Under the pieces are notes generated by a model. It was not told where the DNA came from and made no database searches. It saw only the letters and a program-made list of their open reading frames with translations. DNA of 58,066 nt, taken from positions 1 through 58,066 of the forward strand of contig JBGTSD010000009.1 of assembly GCA_041940385.1 (NCBI GenBank), given 5' to 3'. This stretch comes from JACVCK01 sp041940385 (GTDB lineage Bacteria > Planctomycetota > Phycisphaerae > Phycisphaerales > UBA1924). Positions 26,196-35,443 of the stretch are shown here, in pieces. The position numbers and the translations under genes were made by a program. Numbering within the stretch: position 1 is the first letter of the stretch; the number at the start of each line of letters is the position of its first letter.

Positions 26196-27641
26196 TCAGC
26201 TTCGGACGGGCTCGGGCTCGCGCGCCGTCGTCGCGGCGGGCGTGCTCGGGGCGGCCGGGCCGGCGCCGCGCTTGAGATGGGAGCGGGAGGCGTCGGCCTC
26301 GATCCGCGCCCTCGACGCCTGCTTGATCGCCGTGACGACGATGAAGGCGCCCACGACGAGGGCGATGGCGTAGATCACGCGTCCGCGGCCCATGCTGACG
26401 GCGACGCCGAGGAACGCGAAGATTGCGGCGATGCCGTACATGGCGAGCACGGCGCCCTTGACGCCGAGCGCGCGTTTGAGCTGGTGGTGCAGGTGCTGGT
26501 CGTCGGCCGCGCTGAGAGGGAGCCCGGCCATCTTGCGCCGGATGATCGCCAGCGTGGTGTCGATGATCGGCACGGAATAGATCAGCAGGCCCGCGATGAC
26601 CAGGTGCGTGCGCCCGGTGTCGCCGAGCGACAGGATCGCCACGATGGTCATGAAGCCCAGCAGCATCGATCCCGCGTCGCCGAGGAAGATGCTCGCCGGG
26701 TTGAAGTTGTGCGGCAGAAAACCAAGGCATGCGCCGAGCACCGCCATGCAGAGCACGATGCGGGCCGCGTCGAGCTTGCCGTCGTTCGCGGCGCCGAGCG
26801 CGAGCGCGATCGCCAGCAGGCCGACCATGGCGATGGCCGTCACGCCGGAGAGCAGGCCGTCGAGCCCGTCGATGAGGTTGCTCGCGTTGCAGGCGCCGAT
26901 GACGAAGACGGCGATGATGGCCGTGCCAGTCCAGTAGATCACGTCGACCTGGATGTGATCGCCGAAGACCACCGAGGCCCACGACATCCAGTCGGGAAGG
27001 TCGAAGCCGTAGACGAGGTTCTCGTTGTCCAGCCGCCGCCCGAGCGGCTTGAGCAGCCCGGTCGCGACCTTGACGCCGATGTCGTTGAACGCGAGCAGCG
27101 CCGCGGCGAAAAGCTGGCCGCCGATCTTGATGCGCGGGCTGATGCCCACGATGTCGTCCACGACGCCGATGACCGTGATCGCGGTCATGCCCGCGAGGAT
27201 CGAGATGGGCACCGGGTCCGCGTCCGCCGTGTGCAGCTCCATCAGTTCCGGGCGAAGGAGCGCGAGGTACGAGAACACGACGCCGGCGAGGATGCCCAGA
27301 TAGACCGCGACGCCGCCGAGGTAGGCGACCGGGATCTTGTGGACCTTGCGCGCCTCGCTCGGCCGATCGATCACGCCGTTGGCCACGGCGATGCGGCGCA
27401 TGACCGGCGTCAGCAGCACCGACACCATGAAGGCGACGACGAAGACGCCGATGTATTGGTGGAAGAGCTGGAGCCAGGTCGGATCGGTGATCTGCTCGAT
27501 CGCGGCCTCGGTCTCCGCGGGCCCGGGCAGCACCGGCAGCGACGACTCCTCGAGCGGACGAATGAACCCGGAGGGAGTCCTTCCCGGGTCGGTCGCCTGC
27601 GCGAGCAGATCGAAGGTGCTTGAACCGGTGGTCTGGTCCAT
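26196..27641 (-). CDS. WecA/TagO-like polyprenyl-phosphate sugar-1-phosphate transferase
   Basis: A polytopic inner-membrane enzyme of the PNPT family that places a sugar-1-phosphate (typically GlcNAc) on undecaprenyl phosphate to start polysaccharide synthesis. Catalytic signatures are all present: GVVDDIVGISPRIKIGGQL (the DDxx motif), GACNASNLIDGLDGLLSG, FLGDAGSMLLGF, and the loop DDQHLHHQLKRALG with the His-rich active-site element. Eleven or so hydrophobic segments are visible. At 481 residues it is longer than WecA (about 350), with an N-terminal extension of about 60 residues and a Pro/Ala/Arg tail. It sits 63 nt downstream of the Wzz/BY-kinase-like gene, matching a priming role for the EPS locus. 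Confidence 0.9.
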   Translation of the reverse strand: MDQTTGSSTFDLLAQATDPGRTPSGFIRPLEESSLPVLPGPAETEAAIEQITDPTWLQLFHQYIGVFVVAFMVSVLLTPVMRRIAVANGVIDRPSEARKVHKIPVAYLGGVAVYLGILAGVVFSYLALLRPELMELHTADADPVPISILAGMTAITVIGVVDDIVGISPRIKIGGQLFAAALLAFNDIGVKVATGLLKPLGRRLDNENLVYGFDLPDWMSWASVVFGDHIQVDVIYWTGTAIIAVFVIGACNASNLIDGLDGLLSGVTAIAMVGLLAIALALGAANDGKLDAARIVLCMAVLGACLGFLPHNFNPASIFLGDAGSMLLGFMTIVAILSLGDTGRTHLVIAGLLIYSVPIIDTTLAIIRRKMAGLPLSAADDQHLHHQLKRALGVKGAVLAMYGIAAIFAFLGVAVSMGRGRVIYAIALVVGAFIVVTAIKQASRARIEADASRSHLKRGAGPAAPSTPAATTAREPEPVRS

Positions 27642-27704
27642 GGACGTCGCTGGACCCGCTGGGGTCGATCATCGCGCCGCATCGAAGCGCGGCGCGGGGT
27701 TGCA

Positions 27705-29936
27705 TCAGGACTTCTTGCGCTTCGCGCCGGGGCTGGGCATCTCGCCGGTCCCGCTGGTGTACTGGTGGGTCATGCGGATGTTCTTGCGGAAGTAGCCGCC
27801 GGCGGAGGAACGGACCGCGTTCACGACCACGCCGAGGAACTCGCCCTTGGCGTCGCCGAGCTGGTTGCGCAGGCGGCCGAGCAGGCCGCGCGTCTCGCCA
27901 AAGGCGCGAGCGACGAGGACCGAGGCGTCGACGCGTCCGGCGAGGACCAGAGCGTCGCCGGCGACGGTCATCGGCGGCGCATCGACCAGCACGAGGCCGA
28001 ACTTCTGCTTGGCGTCCTCCATGAGCTTGGTCATGGCGTCGGAGTTGAGCCGCTCGTACACGCGGCTCGGACCGCTGCCCGCGGTGAGCACCGACACGCC
28101 CGGCGTCTTGCCGACCTGCTGCGCGGCGGCCTCGAGCGTCGCGCTGCCGGACAGCACGTCGCCGAGCCCGGGGCCTTCGGGCAGGCCGAAGATCTTGTGC
28201 ATGCGCGGCCGGCGCATGTTGGCGTCGATCACGAGCACGCGCTCATCGACGGCGCAGCAGGAGCGCGCCAGGCCGGCGACCAGCGAGGTCGTGCCCGAGC
28301 CCGGCAGGCCGCTGACGAACATCACGCTCCCGCGCCCGACCTTCTTGACGAGGACGGTGCGGAGCTGGCGGATCTGCTCCGCCACGACGCCGTCGGGCTT
28401 CTCGGTGACGGCCACCTCGAGCGCGCTCGGGGAGGACGGGTCCTCCGCGATGTCGGAGATGACGCCGAGCACCTTGGTGCGCGGCAGGGCCGCGACGTCG
28501 GCCGGCGTGCGGACGCGCTGCTCCAGCACCTCGCGGAGCAGGATGACGCCGCTGGTGAGGAACAGGACGAGGAACGTCACGACGGGAACGACGAGCTGAA
28601 TCTTGGGGAACGACACCTGGTCGGGCGTCGTGGCGCGGTAGAGGAGCGTCATGCGCGAGGAGGCCTGGCGGTCGACGGTCGCCTCGACTTCGCGGAGACG
28701 GGCCTCGTACTCGGACCGCTCGGTGGCGCGGCGCTCGGCGTCGTTCTTGATGGTCTCGTACTCGGCGAGGAGGATCGTGAGCTCGTTGGCGCGCGCCACG
28801 GCCGAGCGGAGCTGCTCCTGCGTTTCCGTGATGCGGACCGAGTAGTCCTGCGCCGCCTGGCGGGTGAGCGAGATCAGCGCCGAGAATCGCTCGGCGAGCA
28901 GGCGCTCCATCTCCTTGTCGCGCTCGATCTCCGCCGCGGCGATCTGGCTCTGCATGCGCTTGATCGCGATGTGGCTCGGGCCGAGGTCCTCGAGCATGGC
29001 GCGGAGCTGGGTGGTGAGCGCCGAGATGTTGGCGTCGTGGCGGGCGATGATCGGGTCCGCCTTGACCTCGTTGCGCATGAATTCGGGGTAGCGCACGCCG
29101 CCCGGCGCCGCGAGGTCGGACTCGTACTGCCGGAGCCGGTCGCGCGTGGACTGGAGCTCGTTGTTGTAGTTCACGAGCTGGGGCGAGAGCGTGGCGATCT
29201 CCTGCTGGGCGGTGCTGTGCCGGCCCTCGAGGGAGGAGATGGTGTTGTCGCCGAGGAGGTTGCGGGCGCGCTGCTCGAGCTGCTGGCGCTCGGAGTCGGA
29301 CCGCTGGATCTGCCGGGTCAGCGCCTCGCGCTGCTCGGTGAACGCGGCGCTGGTGGTGCGCCGGAGGCGTTCGACGTAGGTGTTCGCCGCGGCGTTCGCG
29401 ATCGTGGCCGAGTCGGCCTTGTCCCGCGCCGTGGCGGAGAGCATGATGAACGTCGTGTCGGGGAGCACGCGCGCCGAGATGACGTCCTCGAGCTCGATCG
29501 CGGCGGCGCGCTGATCGAAGCCGCCGGAGCCCGCGAACTGCGAGCCCCACTTCGTGTCGTTGCGGATCGCGGGCTGGTTCGCGATTTCCGTCAGCAGGTT
29601 CGGGTCCGTCATGACCGCGACCTGCGTGTACATGAAGAGCTGCATCTCGTTCTCGTCGCCCGTGTCGGTCGGCGAGTCGTCCGCGTTGGTGATCGGGCGG
29701 CTGGCCTGGAAGACCACGTCCGCCGTGTAGCGCGGCATCCAGATGCGCAGCGCGAAGTACGCCGCGACGCCGAGCACGATGCCGACGACGCCGGCGCCCA
29801 CGAGCCACCACAGGTACTGCTTGAGCAGCCGCACCGGGTCGACCATGGTGTTGAACGAGCTCGCGCCGGGCGCCGGCCCCGGGGCGGGGCGGACCTGGGT
29901 CGAGGGAGTCGGAGCAGTGGGAGTGGTCATGGCCAT
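27705..29936 (-). CDS. Wzz/GumC-type chain-length protein fused to BY-kinase-like ATPase with altered P-loop
   Basis: A 743-residue inner-membrane protein of the polysaccharide co-polymerase type. After a Pro-rich leader, TM1 is about residues 40-63, then a Wzz domain and long coiled-coils (about 195-435), then TM2 near 450-473. The cytoplasmic part (about 520-743) is CpsD/BY-kinase-like: EQIRQLRTVL, a P-loop GLPGSGTT at 543-550, Walker A' VLVIDANMRRP and Walker B LVLVDAPP. The P-loop lysine is Thr549, and Walker A' has Asn where Asp-Leu is usual. The Tyr-rich C-terminal cluster is reduced to two Tyr. It probably still controls chain length, while kinase activity is doubtful. ATG 29936 is used; 29930 is an alternative. 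Confidence 0.9.
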   Translation of the reverse strand: MAMTTPTAPTPSTQVRPAPGPAPGASSFNTMVDPVRLLKQYLWWLVGAGVVGIVLGVAAYFALRIWMPRYTADVVFQASRPITNADDSPTDTGDENEMQLFMYTQVAVMTDPNLLTEIANQPAIRNDTKWGSQFAGSGGFDQRAAAIELEDVISARVLPDTTFIMLSATARDKADSATIANAAANTYVERLRRTTSAAFTEQREALTRQIQRSDSERQQLEQRARNLLGDNTISSLEGRHSTAQQEIATLSPQLVNYNNELQSTRDRLRQYESDLAAPGGVRYPEFMRNEVKADPIIARHDANISALTTQLRAMLEDLGPSHIAIKRMQSQIAAAEIERDKEMERLLAERFSALISLTRQAAQDYSVRITETQEQLRSAVARANELTILLAEYETIKNDAERRATERSEYEARLREVEATVDRQASSRMTLLYRATTPDQVSFPKIQLVVPVVTFLVLFLTSGVILLREVLEQRVRTPADVAALPRTKVLGVISDIAEDPSSPSALEVAVTEKPDGVVAEQIRQLRTVLVKKVGRGSVMFVSGLPGSGTTSLVAGLARSCCAVDERVLVIDANMRRPRMHKIFGLPEGPGLGDVLSGSATLEAAAQQVGKTPGVSVLTAGSGPSRVYERLNSDAMTKLMEDAKQKFGLVLVDAPPMTVAGDALVLAGRVDASVLVARAFGETRGLLGRLRNQLGDAKGEFLGVVVNAVRSSAGGYFRKNIRMTHQYTSGTGEMPSPGAKRKKS

Positions 29937-29972
29937 GGTTGAAGCGTCCCTGTCGCGGAGTCGTCCTTCACA

Positions 29973-32900
29973 TTATTCGGTCTTCTCGAGTTCCCGCATC
30001 AAGGAATCGAGTTCGGTCTGATAGGTCTGCTGGAGCAACGGATCCGACCCCATCTCGCGCCGGGCGTCCTCGGCGAGCGAGCGGGCGCGTCCGAAGTCGC
30101 GGAGCGCGATCTTCACCTTCGCCAGGTGAATGTTCGCCGCGATCCGGTTGAGGGCGTCGTCCGACGCCTCGAGCGAGCGCGTCAGGATCTGGTCCGCCTT
30201 CGCGAATTGATTCGTCTGGTAATACAGCACGCCGAGCGTGTCGAGGATCGCGGGGTTGTCCGGATCGCGCGCCGCCGCGCGCTCCGCGTACGCCACCGCG
30301 TCCTCCGGCTTGCCCAGGTGCGTCGCCAGCGTGAACGCCAGGTTGTTGTTGAATTCCGAATCGTCCGGCGAGAGCCGCAGGCCGGCGCGGTACTCGTCCG
30401 CGGCCTTCTGGTAGTCGCCGAGGATGTAGTGCAGGTTCGCGCGGATGCGGTGCAGGTCGAGGACCGAGAGCGGATCGCGCTGGGGGTCCAGATCCGACTC
30501 GATGCCGTCGAGGCCCTGGAGCGCCTCCGACCAGCGCGCCTGGTTCTGCGCCAGGTGACGCGCGGTCAGCACCTTCATGTACGCCGGCTGCTCGGCGAAC
30601 GGCTGCACCTGCTCGATGAACTCGGCGATCTTGATCGAATCGCCGCCGAGCACGATGTCCACCTGACCGACCCACGCACGCGCCGTGTCCGAACGCTTCG
30701 AGGCGTCGGCATAGATCGACTCGAGGCGACGCAGCCCGTCGGGCGTCTTCCCGCGCGACGCGTCGATGCGCGCCCGGAACGCCTCGACCATCATGCGGTT
30801 GTCACGCAGCTCGTCCTGCGAGAGCGAGTTGATCGCCTGCTCCGCCTGATCCGCCTGCGGCGGACGGAGACGCAGCATCGAGTCCACCAGCCGGCCGAGA
30901 TGCTCGACCTTGCCGGTCTGCTCGTAGCCCTTGCCGTAGAAGTTGACGGCCTGCCGGAAGTCCTCCATGCGGGCCATCACGTCGCCCGCGTAGACGTACC
31001 AGAGCGGCTCGTCGACGGCCCGCTGCTCGACCGCCAGGCGCGCCGCCGTCATCGCGTCGTCGCGACGGCCGAGGCGCACCATGTCGATGATCGACTCGAG
31101 GCGGATCTGATCGCTGAACGGGTTGAACTCGATGATCTTGTTGAGCTGCGCCACCGCATCGGAAAGGCGACCCTCGCGGGCGTAGATCTGCGCCAGCATG
31201 CGCCGGGGCAGGACCATGCTCGGACGGATCTGCGTCGCCTGATCGAGGTCGCGGATCACCGCGGGCGCCTGCGCCGGATCGGCGAACGACTGCTGCGCAC
31301 GGCGGATGAAGGGCAGCGGGTCGGTCGGCGCGAGCTGCACCGCCTCGTCGACGAGCCGACGCGCCAGCGCCGTGTCGCCGCGCCCCGTCGCCGCGTCCAC
31401 GCGCAGCAGGAGCGTCTGCAGGTCGCGTCCCTGCTTGGCCTCGATGGCCTCGATCGCCGCGACCGCCTCGTCCCAGAGGCGCATGCGCAGGAGCGCCTCG
31501 ACGCGACGCTTGGCGACGATGTAGTCGCGGTCGGCGCCGCCGTCGAGCACGCGCTTGTAGGCCGCGGCCGAGGTCTCGTTGTCGCCCATCTCGAAGTAGA
31601 GGTCGCCGAGACGGCGATCCGCCTCCATGAGTTCGGGCGTCTGCGCGGCGCGGGCCGCTTCGAACGCTTCGATCGACTCGTCCCGCTGGCCGAGGCGCAC
31701 GAAGTACTCGCCGAGCGAGAGCATCGCCGCGAGCCTGGTCTGCCCCGGCTCGAGCGACTCGATGTATTCCGCCCAGATGCGGGCGCCGCCCTCGATGTCG
31801 CCCTGTTCGCCCGCGAGTCGTGCACGGAGCGAGTTCGGGCCGAGCGCCTCGGGGCCTTCCTTGGGCAGCGATGCGAGCGCTTCGGCGGCGCCGGCGTAGT
31901 CGCCGAGATCGGTGCGGAGGCGGGCCATCGCCAGCGAGTTCTCCGCGTCGCTGGGATCGATCGTGAATCGGCGCTCGCGCGTGCTCAGCGCCACGTCCTT
32001 GTCGCCGTACTGCTCCTCCAGCTCGAGCCACGCCGAGACCAGCGCCGGCTCGTTCGGATTGAGCGCCCGCGCCTTGCGCGCCACGGCGAGGGCTTCTTCG
32101 GTGCGCTGCAGCTCGATCAGCATGCCGATGAGCGGGCGCACGGTGGTCGGGTCGGTCGGGCGGATGTCCATGGCGCGGCGCATCGCGTCGAGGCCGGTCT
32201 CGATGTTGCCCTTCGCAATGCGCGCCTGGCCCAGCAGTCGCCACGCCGGGGCCGAGAAGGGCATCTGCGTCGTCGCGCGATCGAGCGTCGCGATCGCGGC
32301 GTCGACCTTGCGCTCGGCGAGGTCGAGTCGCGCCTGGTAGAGCTGCCCGTTGAGCTGGTCGACGTTCGCCTTGGCCGCGAGCGTCGCCTGCTCGCGCGCC
32401 GACGCGAAGTCCCCGGCCTCGAGCGCTTCGACGAACTGGATCTCGATGATGCGCGAGTCGTTGGGGTCGAGCGCGATCGCCTGGCGCAGCGTCTCCTCCG
32501 CCTCTTCGAGCCGGTTGCCCGAGCGCAGGATGTAGAAGATCTGCAGCAGCTTGTCCATCTCCGGCACTTCGGACTGCCGGATGTACTCGAGGCGCACCCA
32601 GATCGGGTCCGGGTTCTGCAGCTGGAGCTTCGCCAGGACGAGCTCCTGGTTCTTCGGGAACTTCTCGAGCCCCTGCTCGACGAGCTGCTTGGCCTGCTCG
32701 ATCTCGTTGCGCGCCGTGTGCACCGTCACACGCTCCACCAGCGGGCGGGGATCGTCCGGCTGCTCGCGCATGAGGCGGTCGAGGATGCGCTCGGCCGTGG
32801 CGAACTGCGGCGGGTCCTGCAGCCGGGCGCGACGGGCCTCGAGCAGCGCCCGCATCGTGGGATCGGAGATCGCGTCGGACTCCTGATTCTCGATGAGCGT

Positions 32901-34529
32901 GCGCAGCGTCTCGTACCACGTCTTGATGCGCGGATTGTCCGGATCGACCGCCTGCAGACCCTTGATGCGCTCGTACGCCTTCTGCACGTTCTGCAGACGC
33001 ATCTCGATCTCGGTCGCCTCCATCTGCGCCGTGTAGTTGGAGGGCTCGATCGTCAGGATGCGGTCGTACTGCTGGATCGCCGCGCCGAGCGAACCGTCGC
33101 GCTCGAGCGCCTTGGCGAGCATGAACAGCACGCCGGAGTCGCTCGCGCCGGTGCGCGTGTTCAGCTCCGTGAGGAGCCGGATGGCGTCGGAGTTGCGGCC
33201 GTCGTTGACGGCGATGAGCGCATCGGCGCGCAGCAGCGTCAGATTGTCCTCGCTGACGCGCTCCGCCAGCCGGTCGCGCGCCGCCTTGACGCGCGCCATC
33301 GCCTCGGGCTTGCTCTCTTCGGGCGTCTTCGACCAGATCTGGAGCGTCTGCTCGACCTGCGCCGCGACGGCCGACACGCGCTGCGAACGCAGCACGATGC
33401 CCTCGAGACTCACCGGAAGATCGGGCATGTCCACGATCTTCTGATACTGCTCGATCGCCTGCTCGTGCTGGCCCGCCTGGCCCAGCGCCTCGGCGCGGAG
33501 CAGCAGCAGCACCGGGTCCTGCGAGCGCGTACTCAGCAAGCGCTCGACCACGCCCAGCCACAGCTCGGCGCCGTCGTCCTTGCGCGCGGCGAAGAGGTTG
33601 CGCTGCAGACGCACGAGGAACGGACGATCGATCGCCGCCTCCGGCATGCGCGTGACCGCGTCCACGATCGGATCGAGCCCCGCGCCCGCCTCCCGGATCG
33701 CCGCGTCCTTCGTCGCCACCGTCTTGGCGGCCTCGAGCTTCTCGTCGGTCTCCATCTCCCAGAGACGCATCATCGGGCGCGCGTCGTCCGGCGAATTCGC
33801 CACGAGCGTGCGCAGGTGCGCCTTGGCCTCGTCCCAGAGACGCTGATGCTCGTCGAGTCGGCCGGCGCGCTTCGCACGCGTCGCGTCCGCGACGAACAGC
33901 TCGGCGATGCCCAGCTGCGCCTCCACGTCGTTCGGGTCGGCCTCGATCGCCGCCCGCAGGTCGTCGATGATCTGCTGCTTGGTCTGCTCGTTCGGGTCGA
34001 TCGTCCGCGCGGCCGCCAGCAGCGCCAGACCGCGGTAGCGGCGCAGCCGCTGCGTGTCCGGGTTGACCTGCGCGAGCGCCGTGATCGAGCGGTCCGCGGC
34101 CGTCGCGATGTCCGTCCACGTCTGACCCGAAGCGCCGACCAGCCGGCTCTGCTCGTCGAGGGCCCGCAGGTAGTCCTCCTGCGCCGCGACGTCGCTCGAC
34201 TGCACGTTCGCGAGCTGCTGCAGGATGCCCATGTAGTGCTTCTGGTAGGCGTCGCGATACGCGACCTCCGTCTCCGGCACCACCTTGATGAGCGCGTCGC
34301 GCCACTTCTTCAGCCAGCGCACGTTCGTGCGGTCCTCGCTGACGGCCATCGAGTACTCGTCCGCGGCGCCGCGGAAGTCACCGACCTCCATCAGCTTGTC
34401 GCCCGCGCGCTCGTGGTCGTCGCCCGACCGGGCGACGACCTTGTACGCGAGGAACGCGGCGCCGCCCGCGAGAACCACGAGCGAGACGCCCAGAATCGCC
34501 ACGAACTTGATGTTGACCTTGCCTGCCAT
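29973..34529 (-). CDS. Giant membrane-anchored TPR protein of the EPS locus
   Basis: A 1518-residue protein with one N-terminal membrane anchor (NIKFVAILGVSLVVLAGGAAFLAYKVV) and tetratricopeptide repeats along almost its whole length. Clear units include AGDKLMEVGDFRGAADEYSMAV near the start, AIQQYDRILTIEPSNYTAQ in the middle, and ADEYRAGLRLSPDDSEFNNN with the typical PEDAVAYAERAAARDPDNPA at the end. TPR solenoids bind partner proteins. Large TPR proteins are regular members of exosortase/EPS gene clusters (PrsT/PEP-CTERM system type), where their role is unclear. The location between epsI and the Wzz/kinase gene supports a scaffold role in export. The 1495-residue open frame opposite is a G+C artefact. 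Confidence 0.88.
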   Translation of the reverse strand: MAGKVNIKFVAILGVSLVVLAGGAAFLAYKVVARSGDDHERAGDKLMEVGDFRGAADEYSMAVSEDRTNVRWLKKWRDALIKVVPETEVAYRDAYQKHYMGILQQLANVQSSDVAAQEDYLRALDEQSRLVGASGQTWTDIATAADRSITALAQVNPDTQRLRRYRGLALLAAARTIDPNEQTKQQIIDDLRAAIEADPNDVEAQLGIAELFVADATRAKRAGRLDEHQRLWDEAKAHLRTLVANSPDDARPMMRLWEMETDEKLEAAKTVATKDAAIREAGAGLDPIVDAVTRMPEAAIDRPFLVRLQRNLFAARKDDGAELWLGVVERLLSTRSQDPVLLLLRAEALGQAGQHEQAIEQYQKIVDMPDLPVSLEGIVLRSQRVSAVAAQVEQTLQIWSKTPEESKPEAMARVKAARDRLAERVSEDNLTLLRADALIAVNDGRNSDAIRLLTELNTRTGASDSGVLFMLAKALERDGSLGAAIQQYDRILTIEPSNYTAQMEATEIEMRLQNVQKAYERIKGLQAVDPDNPRIKTWYETLRTLIENQESDAISDPTMRALLEARRARLQDPPQFATAERILDRLMREQPDDPRPLVERVTVHTARNEIEQAKQLVEQGLEKFPKNQELVLAKLQLQNPDPIWVRLEYIRQSEVPEMDKLLQIFYILRSGNRLEEAEETLRQAIALDPNDSRIIEIQFVEALEAGDFASAREQATLAAKANVDQLNGQLYQARLDLAERKVDAAIATLDRATTQMPFSAPAWRLLGQARIAKGNIETGLDAMRRAMDIRPTDPTTVRPLIGMLIELQRTEEALAVARKARALNPNEPALVSAWLELEEQYGDKDVALSTRERRFTIDPSDAENSLAMARLRTDLGDYAGAAEALASLPKEGPEALGPNSLRARLAGEQGDIEGGARIWAEYIESLEPGQTRLAAMLSLGEYFVRLGQRDESIEAFEAARAAQTPELMEADRRLGDLYFEMGDNETSAAAYKRVLDGGADRDYIVAKRRVEALLRMRLWDEAVAAIEAIEAKQGRDLQTLLLRVDAATGRGDTALARRLVDEAVQLAPTDPLPFIRRAQQSFADPAQAPAVIRDLDQATQIRPSMVLPRRMLAQIYAREGRLSDAVAQLNKIIEFNPFSDQIRLESIIDMVRLGRRDDAMTAARLAVEQRAVDEPLWYVYAGDVMARMEDFRQAVNFYGKGYEQTGKVEHLGRLVDSMLRLRPPQADQAEQAINSLSQDELRDNRMMVEAFRARIDASRGKTPDGLRRLESIYADASKRSDTARAWVGQVDIVLGGDSIKIAEFIEQVQPFAEQPAYMKVLTARHLAQNQARWSEALQGLDGIESDLDPQRDPLSVLDLHRIRANLHYILGDYQKAADEYRAGLRLSPDDSEFNNNLAFTLATHLGKPEDAVAYAERAAARDPDNPAILDTLGVLYYQTNQFAKADQILTRSLEASDDALNRIAANIHLAKVKIALRDFGRARSLAEDARREMGSDPLLQQTYQTELDSLMRELEKTE

Positions 34530-34597
34530 TTCGAATCCGTTCCAATCGGTTGCCGAACGTCTGTCCTGGCCGCGCCGACGCCAGCGCGGCCCAACCC

Positions 34598-35443
34598 TCA
34601 GCTCTGCTCCTGACTTCGCCGCGGATGATCCGCCGGGTACCGGCCCTCCTGGACCTCGATCCAGTCAGGCAGGCACCGCATGATCTCGGGCAGCCCTTCC
34701 TTCAGGAAATCCGCCGCCTGCTCCGCGAGCTCTTCCGCCGAGTTCGCCTGGAAGCTCGTGAACTGCACCTTCACGAAGTAGGCGTAGTAATCCACATCGC
34801 GGAACGCCAGGGCGCGAACGTCCTCGGCGGTGGGCGCGATGCTGTTGTTGGCGATGAAGAAATAGCCCGCGAAGATGGGCTGCTTGACGCCCGGCGCCGC
34901 GAACTCCATGACGTTCATCCGGAGATCCTGCACGTCGAACGGCAGTCGCACCCGCGCGCCGTCCTGCGTGAACGCCTGCAGCACCTCGCGATCGCCGGTC
35001 GCCGTCGGATCGGGCGTGTAGCCGCTCACATCGAGCGGGATGCGCACGCGCCCGTGCCGGCCGGAGATCGACATGCCGCCGCCGACGAAGCAGCGCTCGG
35101 GAACGTGCGGCACGGTGTCGATCATGCCCGTGTAGTACGCGGCGTGGAAGTCGAGCAGCGTCTCGACGCCGTTCCACTTCGTGGCGTAGGCGCGAGAGAC
35201 GTAGTTGTCGGTGTCCAGCTCCTCGAGCGCCTCCGCCGAGAGCACCTCGTCGGAGCCGTAGCGCTCCCACGATCCGACCTTCGTCGGGATCGCGTGCACC
35301 TGCCGGCCGCCCGGCGCGTAGATCGCCGCCTTCTGCACGTGGATGCCGAGCAGACCGATCGTCGCCCGGAGCCCGACGGCGGAGCCGATCAGGATCGCGA
35401 ACGCGGCGAGGAACGCGGGGCTGGTGAGCGTGGGGCGCCTCAT
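34598..35443 (-). CDS. EpsI (DUF3485) exosortase-associated protein
   Basis: A 281-residue protein with one N-terminal membrane segment (AFLAAFAILIGSAVGLRA) and a periplasmic domain. The DUF3485 hallmark is the segment TVPHVPERCFVGGGMSISG, an HxPExCxxGxG box, preceded by YYTG and followed by a region carrying YFFIANNS. EpsI proteins accompany exosortases, sometimes fused to their C-terminus, and are needed for EPS or sorting, with unknown chemistry. The ATG at 35441-35443 overlaps the exosortase stop as ATGA, so the two are translationally coupled. The downstream TPR gene follows after 68 nt. Confidence 0.9.
   Translation of the reverse strand: MRRPTLTSPAFLAAFAILIGSAVGLRATIGLLGIHVQKAAIYAPGGRQVHAIPTKVGSWERYGSDEVLSAEALEELDTDNYVSRAYATKWNGVETLLDFHAAYYTGMIDTVPHVPERCFVGGGMSISGRHGRVRIPLDVSGYTPDPTATGDREVLQAFTQDGARVRLPFDVQDLRMNVMEFAAPGVKQPIFAGYFFIANNSIAPTAEDVRALAFRDVDYYAYFVKVQFTSFQANSAEELAEQAADFLKEGLPEIMRCLPDWIEVQEGRYPADHPRRSQEQS

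Noticed and set aside
30126..34613. 1495-residue open frame on the plus strand opposite the TPR gene
   Set aside because: Composition is extreme (Arg/Leu/Val/Asp), with no domain or start; it is a mirror of a G+C-rich, stop-poor coding strand.
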